Shown: positions 30,311 through 39,750, counted from the first letter of the stretch. The stretch is DNA of 64,000 nt from Peptoniphilus raoultii (GCF_900099555.1 NZ_FMWM01000002.1:1485629-1549628), one strand, 5' to 3'. The notes: generated by a model not told the origin, from the sequence alone. Program-made: numbers and translations.

Positions 30311-32320
30311 ATGACAAAAGAAAATATTGATAGTAATGTAGGTCTTTTAAAAAAAGAAAATAAGTCAAAAAAATTTAGTTTTAAACTAATACTTATTTTT
30401 CTTGGACTTGTTATGCTTATAGCTTGTATCTTTATTCTTAAAAATTTCTATGGTCCCAAAGACCCAAAAGATTTTGTTTTTTATGAAAAAGACAAACGTC
30501 TCTATTTTTATGATATGTCAGCAGATAAGTCTATAGCCTTAAGTGAAGAGCAAAACAATTATATATATACTAACTATGATATTCAGCTTTCCTCAGACAG
30601 CAAATTTTTTATTTATCCAACAGATCCAGATGATAAGGGAAATTTTTCCCTCTACAAAAAATCAACGCAGCCACTATTTAATAAAAAGACCAAAATTGAT
30701 GATTCTGTTGTTTTTTTCAAACTTTCTAATGATAATAAACATCTTATTTATCTTAAGGACAAAGACCTTTACGACTACAATATTTCTAAAAAATCAAAAG
30801 AACTTATTCAGCAAAATATTTCAGCCAATATTTTAATTAAAAATAATGCTGACATCATTTATATAACTAATGACAACAAACTTTTTTATAAACCCTTAGG
30901 CAAAGATAGCGAAATGCTTTCAGATGATGTGCACAAATTTTGGCTCTTAGCTGATACTTCCAATAATATAATATTTAACGATTCGAAATTTAGACTTTAT
31001 GAAGTTTCACCCTCAAACAAAAAGGTTTTTATAGCAGATAATGTTCAAGATTTCGTTTCAAATAGAAACTCTTCTTATTATTATTTTGTAAATAAAGATT
31101 TAAAAATAGATCACCCTTATGAAAATAATTCTTTAATGGACCTTTACTATAAAGAGTTTTCCAAAGAAAAAATTCTTGTTGCAAAAGATATTGACCCTAG
31201 GCAAAGTGGCCTTTTTATGGACGATACTAATGTAATTTTTTTAAGGACTTCAGAAGACTATTATAAAAAATATATTGATAATTCAAATTTCAGACTTGCA
31301 AAAGATACTTATAAAGATAAGGAAAGTAATAGGTCTAATTCTGTAAACAGGAATATAGGCACAGGAACTGAAAAAACAAATCCTTACGAATTTGATGACA
31401 CAGAGTTTATTGTAAAATCCTCTGTTAATTCATCTATGTATGACCTATATGGATTTGACGGTCAAAAATTTACAAAAATTTGCTCTTCATATAATTCTCT
31501 TATGTCTTTAGATAACGATAGAAAAGGCATTATATTAGTTCCAAAAGAAAATATAAAAAAGATTAAGCTTGAAGCTTTTAAAGATAAGTCTTTAAAAGAA
31601 ATAGATAATATTTTAAAAGATAATTTAATGGAATTTAAGTTTTTAAAGAATGATAAACTTATGGATGTAGAGAATTTTGCTGACCCTTGTGATTTTAATT
31701 CCATAGGAATAATGTTTGGAAGTTCTAAGGATGTATATTATTACTGCACGGGAGATGGAGATTTATATCAAATTAATCTAGATGGCGAAAAACTAAGGGC
31801 AGAATTATATAATAAAAATGTATCAGGTTCAGGATACATTACAAAAAATGGCGACATCTTCTATGTTAAAGATGTAGATAAATATAGTGAGTTTGGAAAC
31901 CTATATAAAAATAAAAAATTAATTGATAAAAATGTTAACTTTACTTCCCTGACCCTTGATGATTCAGAAGAAAAACTCTTTTATATTAAAGATTCCTTGA
32001 GTGAATCTAGCAATAGAACTTTAATGTATTATAAAAATGGTGAGATTCTTCCAATTTCTGACAATGTTTTAGAAGGTCAGTTGTATAATGGAAAATATTA
32101 TTATTTAACAGATTTTAATAAGAAGACAGGAAAAGCAAGCTTAAAGGTCTTTATTGACGAAGGAGCAGAATCTTTATATATCAAAGATAAAAATTCTAAG
32201 CCTCAAAAAATTTCAAATAAGCTTTTTATTTACACGGTTGATCAAAATATTGACGATATCATTAGCCCAAACTTATACTTTTCAGGCTTTAGATCAAATA
32301 ATAAAAGCCAGTCACATTAA
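30311..32320 (+). CDS. Membrane-anchored extracellular repeat protein (paralogue of the broken 27535 gene)
   Basis: 669 residues. A cytosolic tail of about 25 residues rich in lysine replaces the zinc ribbons of the paralogue. One membrane segment (FKLILIFLGLVMLIACIFIL) follows, and about 620 residues then lie outside the cell. That part is built of repeats of roughly 40-50 residues with the pattern hydrophobic-Y-x-D/N-G/K, for example DKDLYDYNISKKSKELIQQN and NLYKNKKLIDKNVNFTSLTL, suggesting a beta-propeller or related sheet array. There is no sorting motif. Its own promoter and terminator are intact. The family is not one I can name. Relation to the broken gene is clear from FSLYKKST and YYYFVNKD-like matches. 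Confidence 0.85.
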   Translation: MTKENIDSNVGLLKKENKSKKFSFKLILIFLGLVMLIACIFILKNFYGPKDPKDFVFYEKDKRLYFYDMSADKSIALSEEQNNYIYTNYDIQLSSDSKFFIYPTDPDDKGNFSLYKKSTQPLFNKKTKIDDSVVFFKLSNDNKHLIYLKDKDLYDYNISKKSKELIQQNISANILIKNNADIIYITNDNKLFYKPLGKDSEMLSDDVHKFWLLADTSNNIIFNDSKFRLYEVSPSNKKVFIADNVQDFVSNRNSSYYYFVNKDLKIDHPYENNSLMDLYYKEFSKEKILVAKDIDPRQSGLFMDDTNVIFLRTSEDYYKKYIDNSNFRLAKDTYKDKESNRSNSVNRNIGTGTEKTNPYEFDDTEFIVKSSVNSSMYDLYGFDGQKFTKICSSYNSLMSLDNDRKGIILVPKENIKKIKLEAFKDKSLKEIDNILKDNLMEFKFLKNDKLMDVENFADPCDFNSIGIMFGSSKDVYYYCTGDGDLYQINLDGEKLRAELYNKNVSGSGYITKNGDIFYVKDVDKYSEFGNLYKNKKLIDKNVNFTSLTLDDSEEKLFYIKDSLSESSNRTLMYYKNGEILPISDNVLEGQLYNGKYYYLTDFNKKTGKASLKVFIDEGAESLYIKDKNSKPQKISNKLFIYTVDQNIDDIISPNLYFSGFRSNNKSQSH

Positions 32321-32352
32321 TTATATAATAGAATAGAATAAACAATTATGCG

Positions 32353-32378
32353 AGGGAAGATAAATCTTCCCTTTTTTT
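32353..32378 (+). terminator. Terminator after the repeat-protein gene
   Basis: AGGGAAGA/TCTTCCCT perfect stem with four-base loop followed by T tract. Confidence 0.88.
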
Positions 32379-32405
32379 GGTAAAATAATAAAAATGGGGG
32401 TTTTT

Positions 32406-33281
32406 ATGAGCATAGAAAAATATAGAGTTATAGCTAAAAGTGAAAAAAATTTTAAAAAGATTGACCTAAAAAAAGTTCCTACATCCTATGACGGAAAATT
32501 GGATAAAGATGAAGTTAAAGAAAATCTTTTAATTGAAAATATTAAAAAAATGGGTTAATATCAGGAAAAACTATATACTGAAAACACTAAGGCACTTTTA
32601 ATCGTCCTTCAAGCTATGGATTCAGCCGGTAAAGATTCACTTATTAAAAATGTTATGTCTAGAGTAAATCCTCAAGGCATTAAAATTATTTCTTTCAAAG
32701 AGCCAACTTATATAGACTTAGATCATGACTATTTGTGGAGAGTTGCCAAAGAGCTTCCACCAAGAGGAGAAATTGGTATTTTTAATAGGTCTCATTATGA
32801 AGATGTCATTGTTTCAAGAGTCCACAAGCTAGTTATAAATCAACCTCTTCCCAAAAATTTAAAAAATTCTGAAATTTGGGACAGAAGGTTTGAGGGAATA
32901 AATAATTTTGAAAAATATTTAAATGACAATTGAATAAAAGTTATGAAATTATTTTTGCACCTGTCAAAAGAAGAGCAAAAAGAAAGACTTATGGATAGAA
33001 TCCTAAGAGAAGATAAACACTGGAAATTTGCAAAATCAGATATTACTGAAAGGCAGTTTTGGGACGACTATCAAAGGGCCTATGAAGATATGTTTAACAA
33101 AACATCAACAGCATATGCTCCTTTGTATATTTTGCCAGCTGATAAAAAATGGTTCTCAAGATATTTGGCATCAGAAATTATTTTAAAATATTTAAAAGAC
33201 CTTGATCCAAAATATCCTATACTTTCAAAAGACGAAGAAAAAGAACTGGACAAGTGGAAAAAGATTTTGGAAGAATCTTAA
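32406..33281 (+). pseudogene. ppk2: Polyphosphate kinase 2 family protein, two in-frame stops
   Basis: One reading frame of 291 codons with two stops. The N-terminal part ends in MG-TAA (32556-32558). The middle part has the Walker A region LQAMDSAGKDSLIKNVMS, then FKEPT and GEIGIFNRSHYEDVIVSRVH (Walker B/lid), to a TGA at 32931-32933 where relatives have glycine. The last part reads MKLFLHLSKEEQKERL and WKFAKSDITERQFWDDY. No frameshift is needed, so both lesions are point mutations. PPK2 enzymes move phosphate between polyphosphate and nucleotides. GGGGG lies 6 bases before ATG 32406. Three partial peptides could at most be made. Confidence 0.9.
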
Positions 33282-33298
33282 AAGAATATAAAAAGAAT

Positions 33299-33327
33299 AG
33301 GCTACCCAAAATGGCAGCCTAAAAAAA
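33299..33327 (-). terminator. Terminator of the tRNA-Thr/tRNA-Gly transcript
   Basis: On the minus strand AGGCTGCC-ATTTT-GGGTAGCCT is followed by ATTCTTTTT. It begins directly after the tRNA-Gly 3' end and seven T residues. Confidence 0.65.
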
Positions 33328-33402
33328 TGGAGCGGATGACGAGATTCGAACTCGCGACCCTCGCCTTGGCAAGGCGATGCTCTACCACTGAGCCACATCC
33401 GC
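33328..33402 (-). tRNA. trnG: tRNA-Gly(GCC)
   Basis: Minus strand GCGGATG ... CATCCGC with T and encoded CCA, 75 bases. The anticodon loop TTGCCAA gives GCC. The T-arm has GAGTTCGAATCTC. Transcribed after tRNA-Thr from the same promoter. Confidence 0.95.
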
Positions 33403-33506
33403 ATGTGCTTTTTAAAGCATAGATATATTTTAACTAATTTTACTTAGAATGTAAAGTATTTTTTAAAATATTTTACAAAATTTATATTTTTCTTCGATAT
33501 CAAATT

Positions 33507-33582
33507 TGGAGCCGGCAAGAGGACTTGAACCCCCAACCTACTGATTACGATTCAGTTGCTCTACCAATTGAGCTATGCCGGC
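33507..33582 (-). tRNA. trnT: tRNA-Thr(CGT)
   Basis: Minus strand GCCGGCA ... TGCCGGC with T and encoded CCA, 76 bases. Anticodon stem ACTGA/TCAGT encloses ATCGTAA, so the anticodon is CGT, reading ACG. The T-arm has GGGGGTTCAAGTCCTC. Confidence 0.93.
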
Positions 33583-33632
33583 AGACTGTTTTGGCTCTGC
33601 CAATTCAGCCTAAGAGCTTAAATAGCTTTTAA

Positions 33633-33661
33633 ATTATAACCTTAGCCAAATTTTTTGTCAA
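33633..33661 (-). promoter_or_regulatory. Promoter of the tRNA-Thr/tRNA-Gly transcript
   Basis: Perfect TTGACA (33656-33661) and TATAAT (33633-33638) on the minus strand with a 17-base spacer. It lies just after the arginase stop codon. Confidence 0.88.
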
Positions 33662-33677
33662 GTTTTAGGAGTCTTCC

Positions 33678-34577
33678 CTATAATAACTTTTCTCCAAATA
33701 AACTTTTTAAAATGTCAACTGCAAGCTGGGCAGTTTTATTTTTTTCATCAATAAGAGGATTTACTTCAACTAAATCTACACTTGTGATTCCCTTTTCCTT
33801 AGAAATAATTTCAGTTAAAAGAAAAATTTCCCTTGGACTAAGACCGCCGTTTTTTCTTGTCCCTGTTCCTGGTGCAAAAAGTGGATCCACAACATCAATA
33901 TCTAAAGAAATGTGAATATTTTCTGTTTTTTTCTTCAAATAATTTAAGGCATCTCTTGTTACCTTGCCAATAGAATATTCATCAATTTCTTGCAAAGAAA
34001 AGGCCTTTATATTCTTTTCCTTTAAAAGCATTCTCTCTTCCCTATCAAGATCTCTTAGACCAATGTAAACTAAATTTTCAGCCTCTAAAAAATTTTTATC
34101 TTGACCAATTGAAGAAAGTTCTTCACAGGCATATCCCATAATGGCAGCAAGACTCATCCCATGAATATTGCCTGATGGTGAAATTTTTTCTGTATTAATA
34201 TCCCCATGGGTATCTATCCAAATTACTCCTAAATTTTCAAAATTATTTAAGGCGGCTTTTATTGAGCCTATGGCAAGAGAATGATCTCCACCTAAAACAA
34301 GGGGCAGTTTTTTATCTTTTATTGTTTTGTCCACTAGGCTAAAAAGTTTTTCGTTTGAATTTCTTACAAGTTCAAAATTTTTTAAATTATTAGGTCCAAT
34401 TTTTTCTTCATAAGAAGGATTTACTTCAACATTTCCCAGATCTTCTACCCTATAATCCAAATCCTCTAAGGCTTTTTTTAATCCTGTTAGTCTTATTGCA
34501 TCAGGACCAAGCCTTGCTCCCCTAATTGAAGCTCCCATATCAAGAGGCATACCAATAATATTTATATTTTTATTCAC
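33678..34577 (-). CDS. rocF: Arginase
   Basis: 299 residues from GTG 34577, preferred because AGGTG lies 6 bases before it and the protein then begins MNKNINIIGMPLDMGAS, as arginases do. A GTG three codons earlier is possible. Metal and catalytic motifs: LGGDHSLAIGS, WIDTHGDINTEK (usually DAHAD; here DTHGD keeps both Asp and the His), GNIHGMSLA and SLDIDVVDPLFAPGTG. Arginase splits arginine into urea and ornithine with a Mn pair. No other arginine genes are near, so it may serve nitrogen or polyamine supply. It is a single gene, with the tRNA promoter at its end. Confidence 0.93.
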   Translation of the reverse strand: MNKNINIIGMPLDMGASIRGARLGPDAIRLTGLKKALEDLDYRVEDLGNVEVNPSYEEKIGPNNLKNFELVRNSNEKLFSLVDKTIKDKKLPLVLGGDHSLAIGSIKAALNNFENLGVIWIDTHGDINTEKISPSGNIHGMSLAAIMGYACEELSSIGQDKNFLEAENLVYIGLRDLDREERMLLKEKNIKAFSLQEIDEYSIGKVTRDALNYLKKKTENIHISLDIDVVDPLFAPGTGTRKNGGLSPREIFLLTEIISKEKGITSVDLVEVNPLIDEKNKTAQLAVDILKSLFGEKLL

Positions 34578-34745
34578 AAATTTCACCTACCTAAGAAAAT
34601 TTTACCACAAAAAAGAAGCTTCATAAAATAAAATACACATACTACATTTAAAATCAAAGAATAGTAATTCATTTAAAATGCTTTTAAAATTTTAAATGAG
34701 AAACAAAGAATTATCTTAAAATAAGTAGTTAAAAATAGAATAAAG

Positions 34746-34833
34746 AAAAATTTTGGGAATGCGTTAAAAATTTTCAATTGTTTGAGTAAGCGAAGCGAGT
34801 GAGTTTTGAAAATTTAGCATTTCCAAAATTTTT
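34746..34833. repeat. Large imperfect palindrome, possible MITE-like or REP element
   Basis: Left arm AAAAATTTTGGGAATGCG plus TTAAAAATTTTCAA and right arm TTTTGAAAATTT plus AGCATTTCCAAAATTTTT pair over about 30 bases around a tip containing TAAGCGAAGCGAGTGAG. The tip sequence recurs at 47389-47406. The whole gap 34587-34980 has no gene. What the element does is unknown. Confidence 0.6.
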
Positions 34834-34870
34834 TATCCGCCAGTACGTCGGGGTGTAATGGGGTGGCTTG

Positions 34871-34910
34871 AAGGGGCAAAGGGGCTTTCACGATGCCCCT
34901 AATGCCCCTC
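34871..34910. repeat. GC-rich hairpin in the arginase-bioB gap
   Basis: AGGGGCA-AA-GGGGC and GCCCC-TAA-TGCCCCT form a strong stem around TTTCACGAT. It is far richer in G and C than its surroundings and has no T tract, so it is not a typical terminator. Confidence 0.55.
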
Positions 34911-34980
34911 CAAATCAAATAAAAAATTTTATCATAAAAAAGAAACCTTCATAAAGAAGATTCCTTTAAATATATTAATA

Positions 34981-36006
34981 TTAAGAAATTAACCTAATCT
35001 TATAATCTAAAGATTCAATCATTTCAATATCATCTTTTGTTGATACTCCATGAGTTGTAAGCATATCGCCAGAAATTGCAGCATTTGCTCCTGCCTCAAA
35101 GGCAGTTCTGCCAAAAGATTTCATAAGAGCCCTGCCGCCAGCAAGCCTTAAAGTTGCGCTAGGATATACGAACCTATAAACAGCCACAGTCCTATTGATT
35201 TCTTCCTCGCTTAAAATTTCATTATTTTCAAGAGGTGTTTTAGGGATAGGATTTAAAACATTAATGGGAATTGAATTAACCTTTAATTTTTTTAATTCAA
35301 AAATCATATCAAGCCTATCTTCTCTTGACTCTCCAAGACCAATAATTCCTCCAGAACAAATTTCCATTCCTGCTTCTTTTGCATCTGCAATTGCCTTTAA
35401 CTTTTGGTCATAGGAATGAGTTGTGCAAACACTTGGAAAATAATTTCTGGAAGTTTCCAAATTATTATGAATTCTTCTCACACCGGCTTTTTTTAATTTT
35501 TCAAAGCCTTCTTCACTAATAAGACCACCTGAAATACAAATTTCAACAGGCACTTCCTTATGAATTTCTTCTACAATTTCGCATACCCTATCAATGTCCT
35601 TGTCTGACAAATTTTTGCCACTTGAAACTAAAGAATATCTTGGTATTCCCATTTTATATTTTTCAATTGCATCCTTTATTATAACTTCATTTGGGAGCAG
35701 ACCATAACATTCAACTGATGTGTGATAAAAAGCAGATTGGGCACAAAATTTACAATTTTCAGGGCACTTGCCACTTTTTGCATTAATTATTGTGCACATA
35801 TCAAAAGAATCTCCACAAAAAGTTTCCCTGATTTTTTTTGATGCACTTACAAGGGCATTATAATCAGCTGAATACAAAAATCTTGCATCATCTTTTGTAA
35901 TTTCATAACCCTTTAAAACCTTGTCAAGTAATACCTTAACATCTTTTGCAGTCGCTTTTTCATTTCTAGACTTATTTATTTTTATCTCTAATTCCTTAAC
36001 TTCCAT
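34981..36006 (-). CDS. bioB: Biotin synthase
   Basis: 341 residues from ATG 36006, which has AGGAG 8 bases upstream; a longer open frame runs through the promoter and is not used. Radical SAM cluster motif CPENCKFCAQSAFYHT near residue 65. Further BioB signatures: SSGKNLSDKDIDRVCE, RRIHNNLETSRNYF and GGIIGLGESREDRLDM, with the conserved Arg in TLRLAGGRA. BioB inserts sulfur into dethiobiotin. No bioA, bioD or bioF is in the window, so the source of dethiobiotin is not seen. A BirA-like operator covers the promoter, as at bioY. Confidence 0.95.
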   Translation of the reverse strand: MEVKELEIKINKSRNEKATAKDVKVLLDKVLKGYEITKDDARFLYSADYNALVSASKKIRETFCGDSFDMCTIINAKSGKCPENCKFCAQSAFYHTSVECYGLLPNEVIIKDAIEKYKMGIPRYSLVSSGKNLSDKDIDRVCEIVEEIHKEVPVEICISGGLISEEGFEKLKKAGVRRIHNNLETSRNYFPSVCTTHSYDQKLKAIADAKEAGMEICSGGIIGLGESREDRLDMIFELKKLKVNSIPINVLNPIPKTPLENNEILSEEEINRTVAVYRFVYPSATLRLAGGRALMKSFGRTAFEAGANAAISGDMLTTHGVSTKDDIEMIESLDYKIRLIS

Positions 36007-36025
36007 ATCTTCAACTCCTAAAATA

Positions 36026-36077
36026 ATTATACTGATTTTAAGAGATTTGTCAATTGTAAATAAATTTAGGTTAACTA
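36026..36077 (-). promoter_or_regulatory. bioB promoter with overlapping BirA-type operator
   Basis: Minus-strand TTGACA (36048-36053), 16 bases, TATAAT (36026-36031). On the plus strand TTGTCAAT (36047-36054), 15 bases, GTTAACTA (36070-36077) resembles the BirA operator (TTGTTAAC-N15-GTTAACAA). The operator covers the -35 box. The same layout is at bioY. Confidence 0.72.
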
Positions 36078-36083
36078 TAATTT

Positions 36084-36112
36084 TAAAAAAATCTACTGCC
36101 ACCAGTAGATTA
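36084..36112 (-). terminator. Terminator of trmB
   Basis: AATCTACTG-GTGG-CAGTAGATT on the minus strand followed by seven T residues. The stem takes in the trmB stop codon. Confidence 0.85.
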
Positions 36113-36751
36113 ATCAACATATTTTTCAAAAACGCCAAAGCAAATTGGCTTATTTTGATCTCGCCATTTCCTTTCATATTCAGTTACTATATTTAAAGGA
36201 TATTCTTCTTCCTTCATATCAAAATCCCTCAAAACTTCCATAAACCTTTGGTCCTCAAAATATTTTAGGGAGTCTTCAAAAAAATCCCTATCATCAGTTT
36301 TTAAATAAATATCCCCACCATCTTTTAAAATCACCTTATATTTTTTTAAAAAATCAGGATAAGTAAGTCTTCTCTTTTGGTGTTTAAGTTTGGGCCAAGG
36401 AGTGCAAAAATTTATATAAATCCTAGAAATTTCTTCATCTTCAAAATAATTTAAAATATTTTCTGCCTTAATTGGAAGGGCCCTTACATTTGTTAGTTTA
36501 TATTCTAAAATTTTTCTTGTGCCATAAATAAAAGCATTTGACTCCATTTCAACCATAATATAATTTATATTGGGATTGTCCATTGCTGACTGAGCGGTAA
36601 AAGTCCCCTTCCCTGCTCCCAGTTCCAAATAAATGGGATTATTATTTTCAAAAACTTCCATCCATTTACCCTTATATTTTTCACCATCATAAAAAACAAA
36701 TGGATTTTCTTTCATTTCAGGAATAGCAAAATGTTTTTTTCTTAATCTCAT
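36110..36751 (-). CDS. trmB: tRNA (guanine-N7-)-methyltransferase
   Basis: 213 residues, normal for TrmB. SAM-binding motif YLELGAGKGTFTAQSAMDNP near residue 40, then YIMVEMESNAF. The hallmark INFCTPWPKLKHQKRRLTYP (usually FSDPWPKxxHxKRR) and LKTDDRDFFEDS follow, with TEYERKWRDQNKPI at the end. It methylates G46 of tRNA variable loops. It starts MRLRKKHFAIPEM with AGGTG before the ATG. It stands between bioB and the decayed adhesin, with its own terminator. Confidence 0.95.
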   Translation of the reverse strand: MRLRKKHFAIPEMKENPFVFYDGEKYKGKWMEVFENNNPIYLELGAGKGTFTAQSAMDNPNINYIMVEMESNAFIYGTRKILEYKLTNVRALPIKAENILNYFEDEEISRIYINFCTPWPKLKHQKRRLTYPDFLKKYKVILKDGGDIYLKTDDRDFFEDSLKYFEDQRFMEVLRDFDMKEEEYPLNIVTEYERKWRDQNKPICFGVFEKYVD

Positions 36752-37190
36752 ATTTCACCTACAAATTCCCTTTCTTGCAATTAATAAGTAATTATAAACT
36801 GGTGTAAGTTTTAAGTCAATAATATAAATAAGAAAACACGATTAGATAACTTATTTATTTAAATAATTTTTAGAATAATCTATAAAAATTCACTTAAAAA
36901 TTCTTAAGAAAATATTATTAATATTACCATTCCTTAATTTGATTCAGTTATTTTCTATATAATAAATTGTAAAAAATAATTTTCATACATTATACAATTA
37001 TTTTACTTTTATATGTGTATAAATTTGATATAATAAATGTTCGTTAAATTAGAATTTACTTTGAATTTATTCTATATCAAGATAATAAAGAATTTATTTA
37101 GCGGTACTATAAGTTTATTTATTTATAGTTCACATAAACATTATTTATTTTTTGACCTTAAAAATTTTTAATAAAAAAAGGAGATTGTAA
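36752..37190. other. Intergenic region between trmB and the decayed adhesin
   Basis: About 440 bases of very A+T-rich DNA with no gene. A TATAAT at 37029-37034 could be the -10 box of the adhesin gene; no good -35 box is seen at 17 bases. AAGGAG at 37178 is the adhesin Shine-Dalgarno. Confidence 0.5.
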
Positions 37191-39536
37191 ATTGGAAAAA
37201 TTAAAAAAATTGTAGAAGATAAAAAATTAAAATCTGCTCCCAAAATACCTAAGTATGGAATGAGAAAACTATCCGTGGGATTAGTCTCTTGTACACTCGG
37301 TATAATTACATTTGTAGCATCTAATGTAGTAAATGCAACTGTGAATGAAACACCTCCTGCGATAGTAGAAAATACTAACAATAGTACATCTACATCTCAA
37401 AACACAGAATTAGAGAATGTAGGAAAAGAAAAACAAAACCAGAAGCAACTGGGGCAACTGCTTCTGAAACAGCAACTCCTTCTGATGCTGTAGATAATGG
37501 AACTGAATCGGAAACTGTAGCAGAAGAAATTAAAGAGACAGAAGAAAAGAAATAAATTTCTTTATATACTAATGCTGAGTTTACACAACCTATTGAACCA
37601 AAAAATCCAAAAGAAAAAAACTGAAAAGCCATCAAAAAATGACGGCGTAGCTAGAGATGAAAATAATGAAATCATAACAAAAGACAAAGGCTCTATATCT
37701 GCTGATAAAAGAAAGTTGGAGAATATAAAGATGATCGTGGAAACGTATGGTCTAACGTAAGTATTGATTCTAAAACTGGTGTGGTTACTGCTGTAGTACC
37801 AACTGGCGAAAATATAAATATCATTCATTGCGAAAATATATTTATACATGTAAAGGTAATTTACACCGATAAATTAACTGGAGACAAGAAGTCCGAAACT
37901 GTTAAAGCCCAATTCATAGCAAGACCAAAATACCAAAATGAAGTAGTGCATGAATATGAAAAAGATATTCCTTTTGAAACAAAAGAAGAATTAGAAACAA
38001 ACTTAAAAGCTGGTAAGAAACCAAGTTACAGCGGGCAAGAAAAAATTTAAATTTACCCAAGCTATTCAAAATGGTGTTAAAGGTATTATTAACTCTGAAG
38101 GAAAATTTGAAGCTGGAGTTGATAAGTATGTGCTTGTTGAAAAAACTGTAACAGAAAAAGTAGATAGACTTGTAAAAGTTGGTGTAAAACCAGTAAAAGA
38201 AACCGTTATAATCCCTCACACAATTGAATATATTGTTGATCCAAACCTTAAACTAGGTGAAGAAGTAGTAGAGCAAGAAGGATTAGATGGTGAAATCACC
38301 ATTACAATATCAAGAGATCATAAAACTGGTAACATCATAGTCAATAGAGAAACAACATCTGAAATGCAGGCTATGAAGATTAAAATTGAAGCTTATAACC
38401 ACAAAAACAAAGAACCTTTTGAAACTAAAATTCAATTTGACGATACAAAAAAAGCTGGAGAAACTGAAAGCGTTACTGAAGGCATTGTTGGTGAAACAGA
38501 AACAAAAGTAACTCCATCAAAAATTGCCGATATGGATGATATGTACAATACTATCGGAGAAGAAAACTTCCGTGACGATAATAACAATCCAAACTACGAT
38601 GTTATTGAAAAATACATGGTAGAAAAAGGTTATTGGGAAGCAGGAAAAGTACAAAAGATAACATACCAAGATGGTAAAATCACAGCAACATACAATGAGG
38701 ATAATATTGATGAATTACTTGGAATTGATGAAAAGAATAACTCGGCCGGAAAAGTTTTGGTTAAAGGAAGGGTAGAAACTAATACAATAACCGAAAAACA
38801 TGACAAGGTTATTAAAGTTGGCACAATGCCAGAAGGCAAACACAGCCACACAGAAAAAATTCCATTTGGATATACTGTTGAATATGACGAAAATATGGAA
38901 GCTGGAACTTATGTAATAGTAATGGAAGGAAAAGCTGGCTCAGAAACTACTGAATGGACAATCAAAAATTCACAAGTTGTTGGAAAAACTACAGTAACTG
39001 AAACAGAGCCAGTTAATGCTGTCATTAAGGTTGGAAAAAAACCAGTAGAAAACATGTGCCCTATAATTCCACCTAAAGGTAGTGATTCAGAAGATTCAGG
39101 AAAAGATAAACCAAGCACACCTGATAATCCAAAGCCAGGAACTGATACTCCTGAAAAACCTATAAATCCTAGTCCTGAAAAGCCAAAGGTTCCAGAAAAA
39201 TCTACTCCAAATAAGGTAGAAGAAATTGATCCAAAGGATTATGAAAATAAAAACCCGACACAAGTATAAAATAAGGAAAATTCAGAAGTGGAAAAGGCCG
39301 AAGAAGCTAAGCCTAAAAAAGAGAATAGTAAAGAAGTAGAAACTAAAGAAGAAGATAGCGAAAATAGTCCAAAATATAAAGACCTTAAAACAAATGCTAT
39401 GCAAGGAAATAAAGTCAAATCTTTGGCAGATAATCCAAAAACCTATGATGCCGGTATTGGAGGATATGCTGCAATAACTGGACTTGCCTCTTCCCTACTA
39501 GCAGCTTTTGAAATGAAGAGAAGAAAGAAAAAATAA
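37191..39536 (+). pseudogene. YSIRK-type, G5-domain surface adhesin, heavily decayed
   Basis: AAGGAG is followed 7 bases later by ATT (37191) where ATG is expected. The frame then runs IGKIKKIVEDKK to the YSIRK-like signal KYGMRKLSVGLVSC and a signal-peptide core. Frameshifts near 37430, 37620, 37720 and 38040 and stops at about 37552 and 39267 break the gene. Segments join in order to one protein of about 780 residues with two G5-like domains (VKVGVKPVKETVIIPHTIEY near 38170 and IKVGTMPEGKHSHTEKIPFG near 38815). A Pro-rich wall region follows. The end reads NPKTYDAGIGGY, a hydrophobic stretch and KRRKKK, a sortase-type anchor. The protein probably bound sugars or matrix at the cell surface before decay. 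Confidence 0.88.
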
Positions 39537-39593
39537 TTAAAATATTAAAAGCCCTGGCAATTAAGACTTCTTAATATAAAAAAGTTAAAATAT

Positions 39594-39641
39594 GGGACTG
39601 TCCACACTCTAGAAATTAAAGTTATGGGCAGTCCCCTTTTT
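39594..39641 (+). terminator. Terminator downstream of the decayed adhesin
   Basis: GGGACTG ... CAGTCCC with a long loop and a CTTTTT tail. The arm word GGGACTGTCC recurs near 47377. Confidence 0.6.
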
Positions 39642-39679
39642 AATAAAAAAGTTTCTGTAAGCTTATATCTTAAATTATA

Positions 39680-39728
39680 TAAAAAAAGCGGCTATAAAAT
39701 AGTTATTTCTATTTAATAGCACGCTTTT
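39680..39728 (-). terminator. Terminator of greA-lysS
   Basis: Minus strand AAAGCG-GCTATT-AAATAG ... CTATTT-ATAGC-CGCTTT long stem followed by T residues, 23 bases after the lysS stop. Confidence 0.75.
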
Positions 39729-39750
39729 ATAAAAAATAATAAAATTCTTA

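Noticed and set aside
36054-36080. Alternative BirA reading of the palindrome GTTAAC ... ATTTACAAT with an 8-base gap upstream of bioB.
   Set aside because: BirA half-sites are about 15 bases apart. The pair TTGTCAAT-N15-GTTAACTA fits and matches bioY, so the shorter pairing was dropped.
36007-36177. N-terminal extension of bioB by 57 residues.
   Set aside because: The extension runs through the promoter, operator and terminator and lacks a Shine-Dalgarno. The ATG at 36006 fits the family start.
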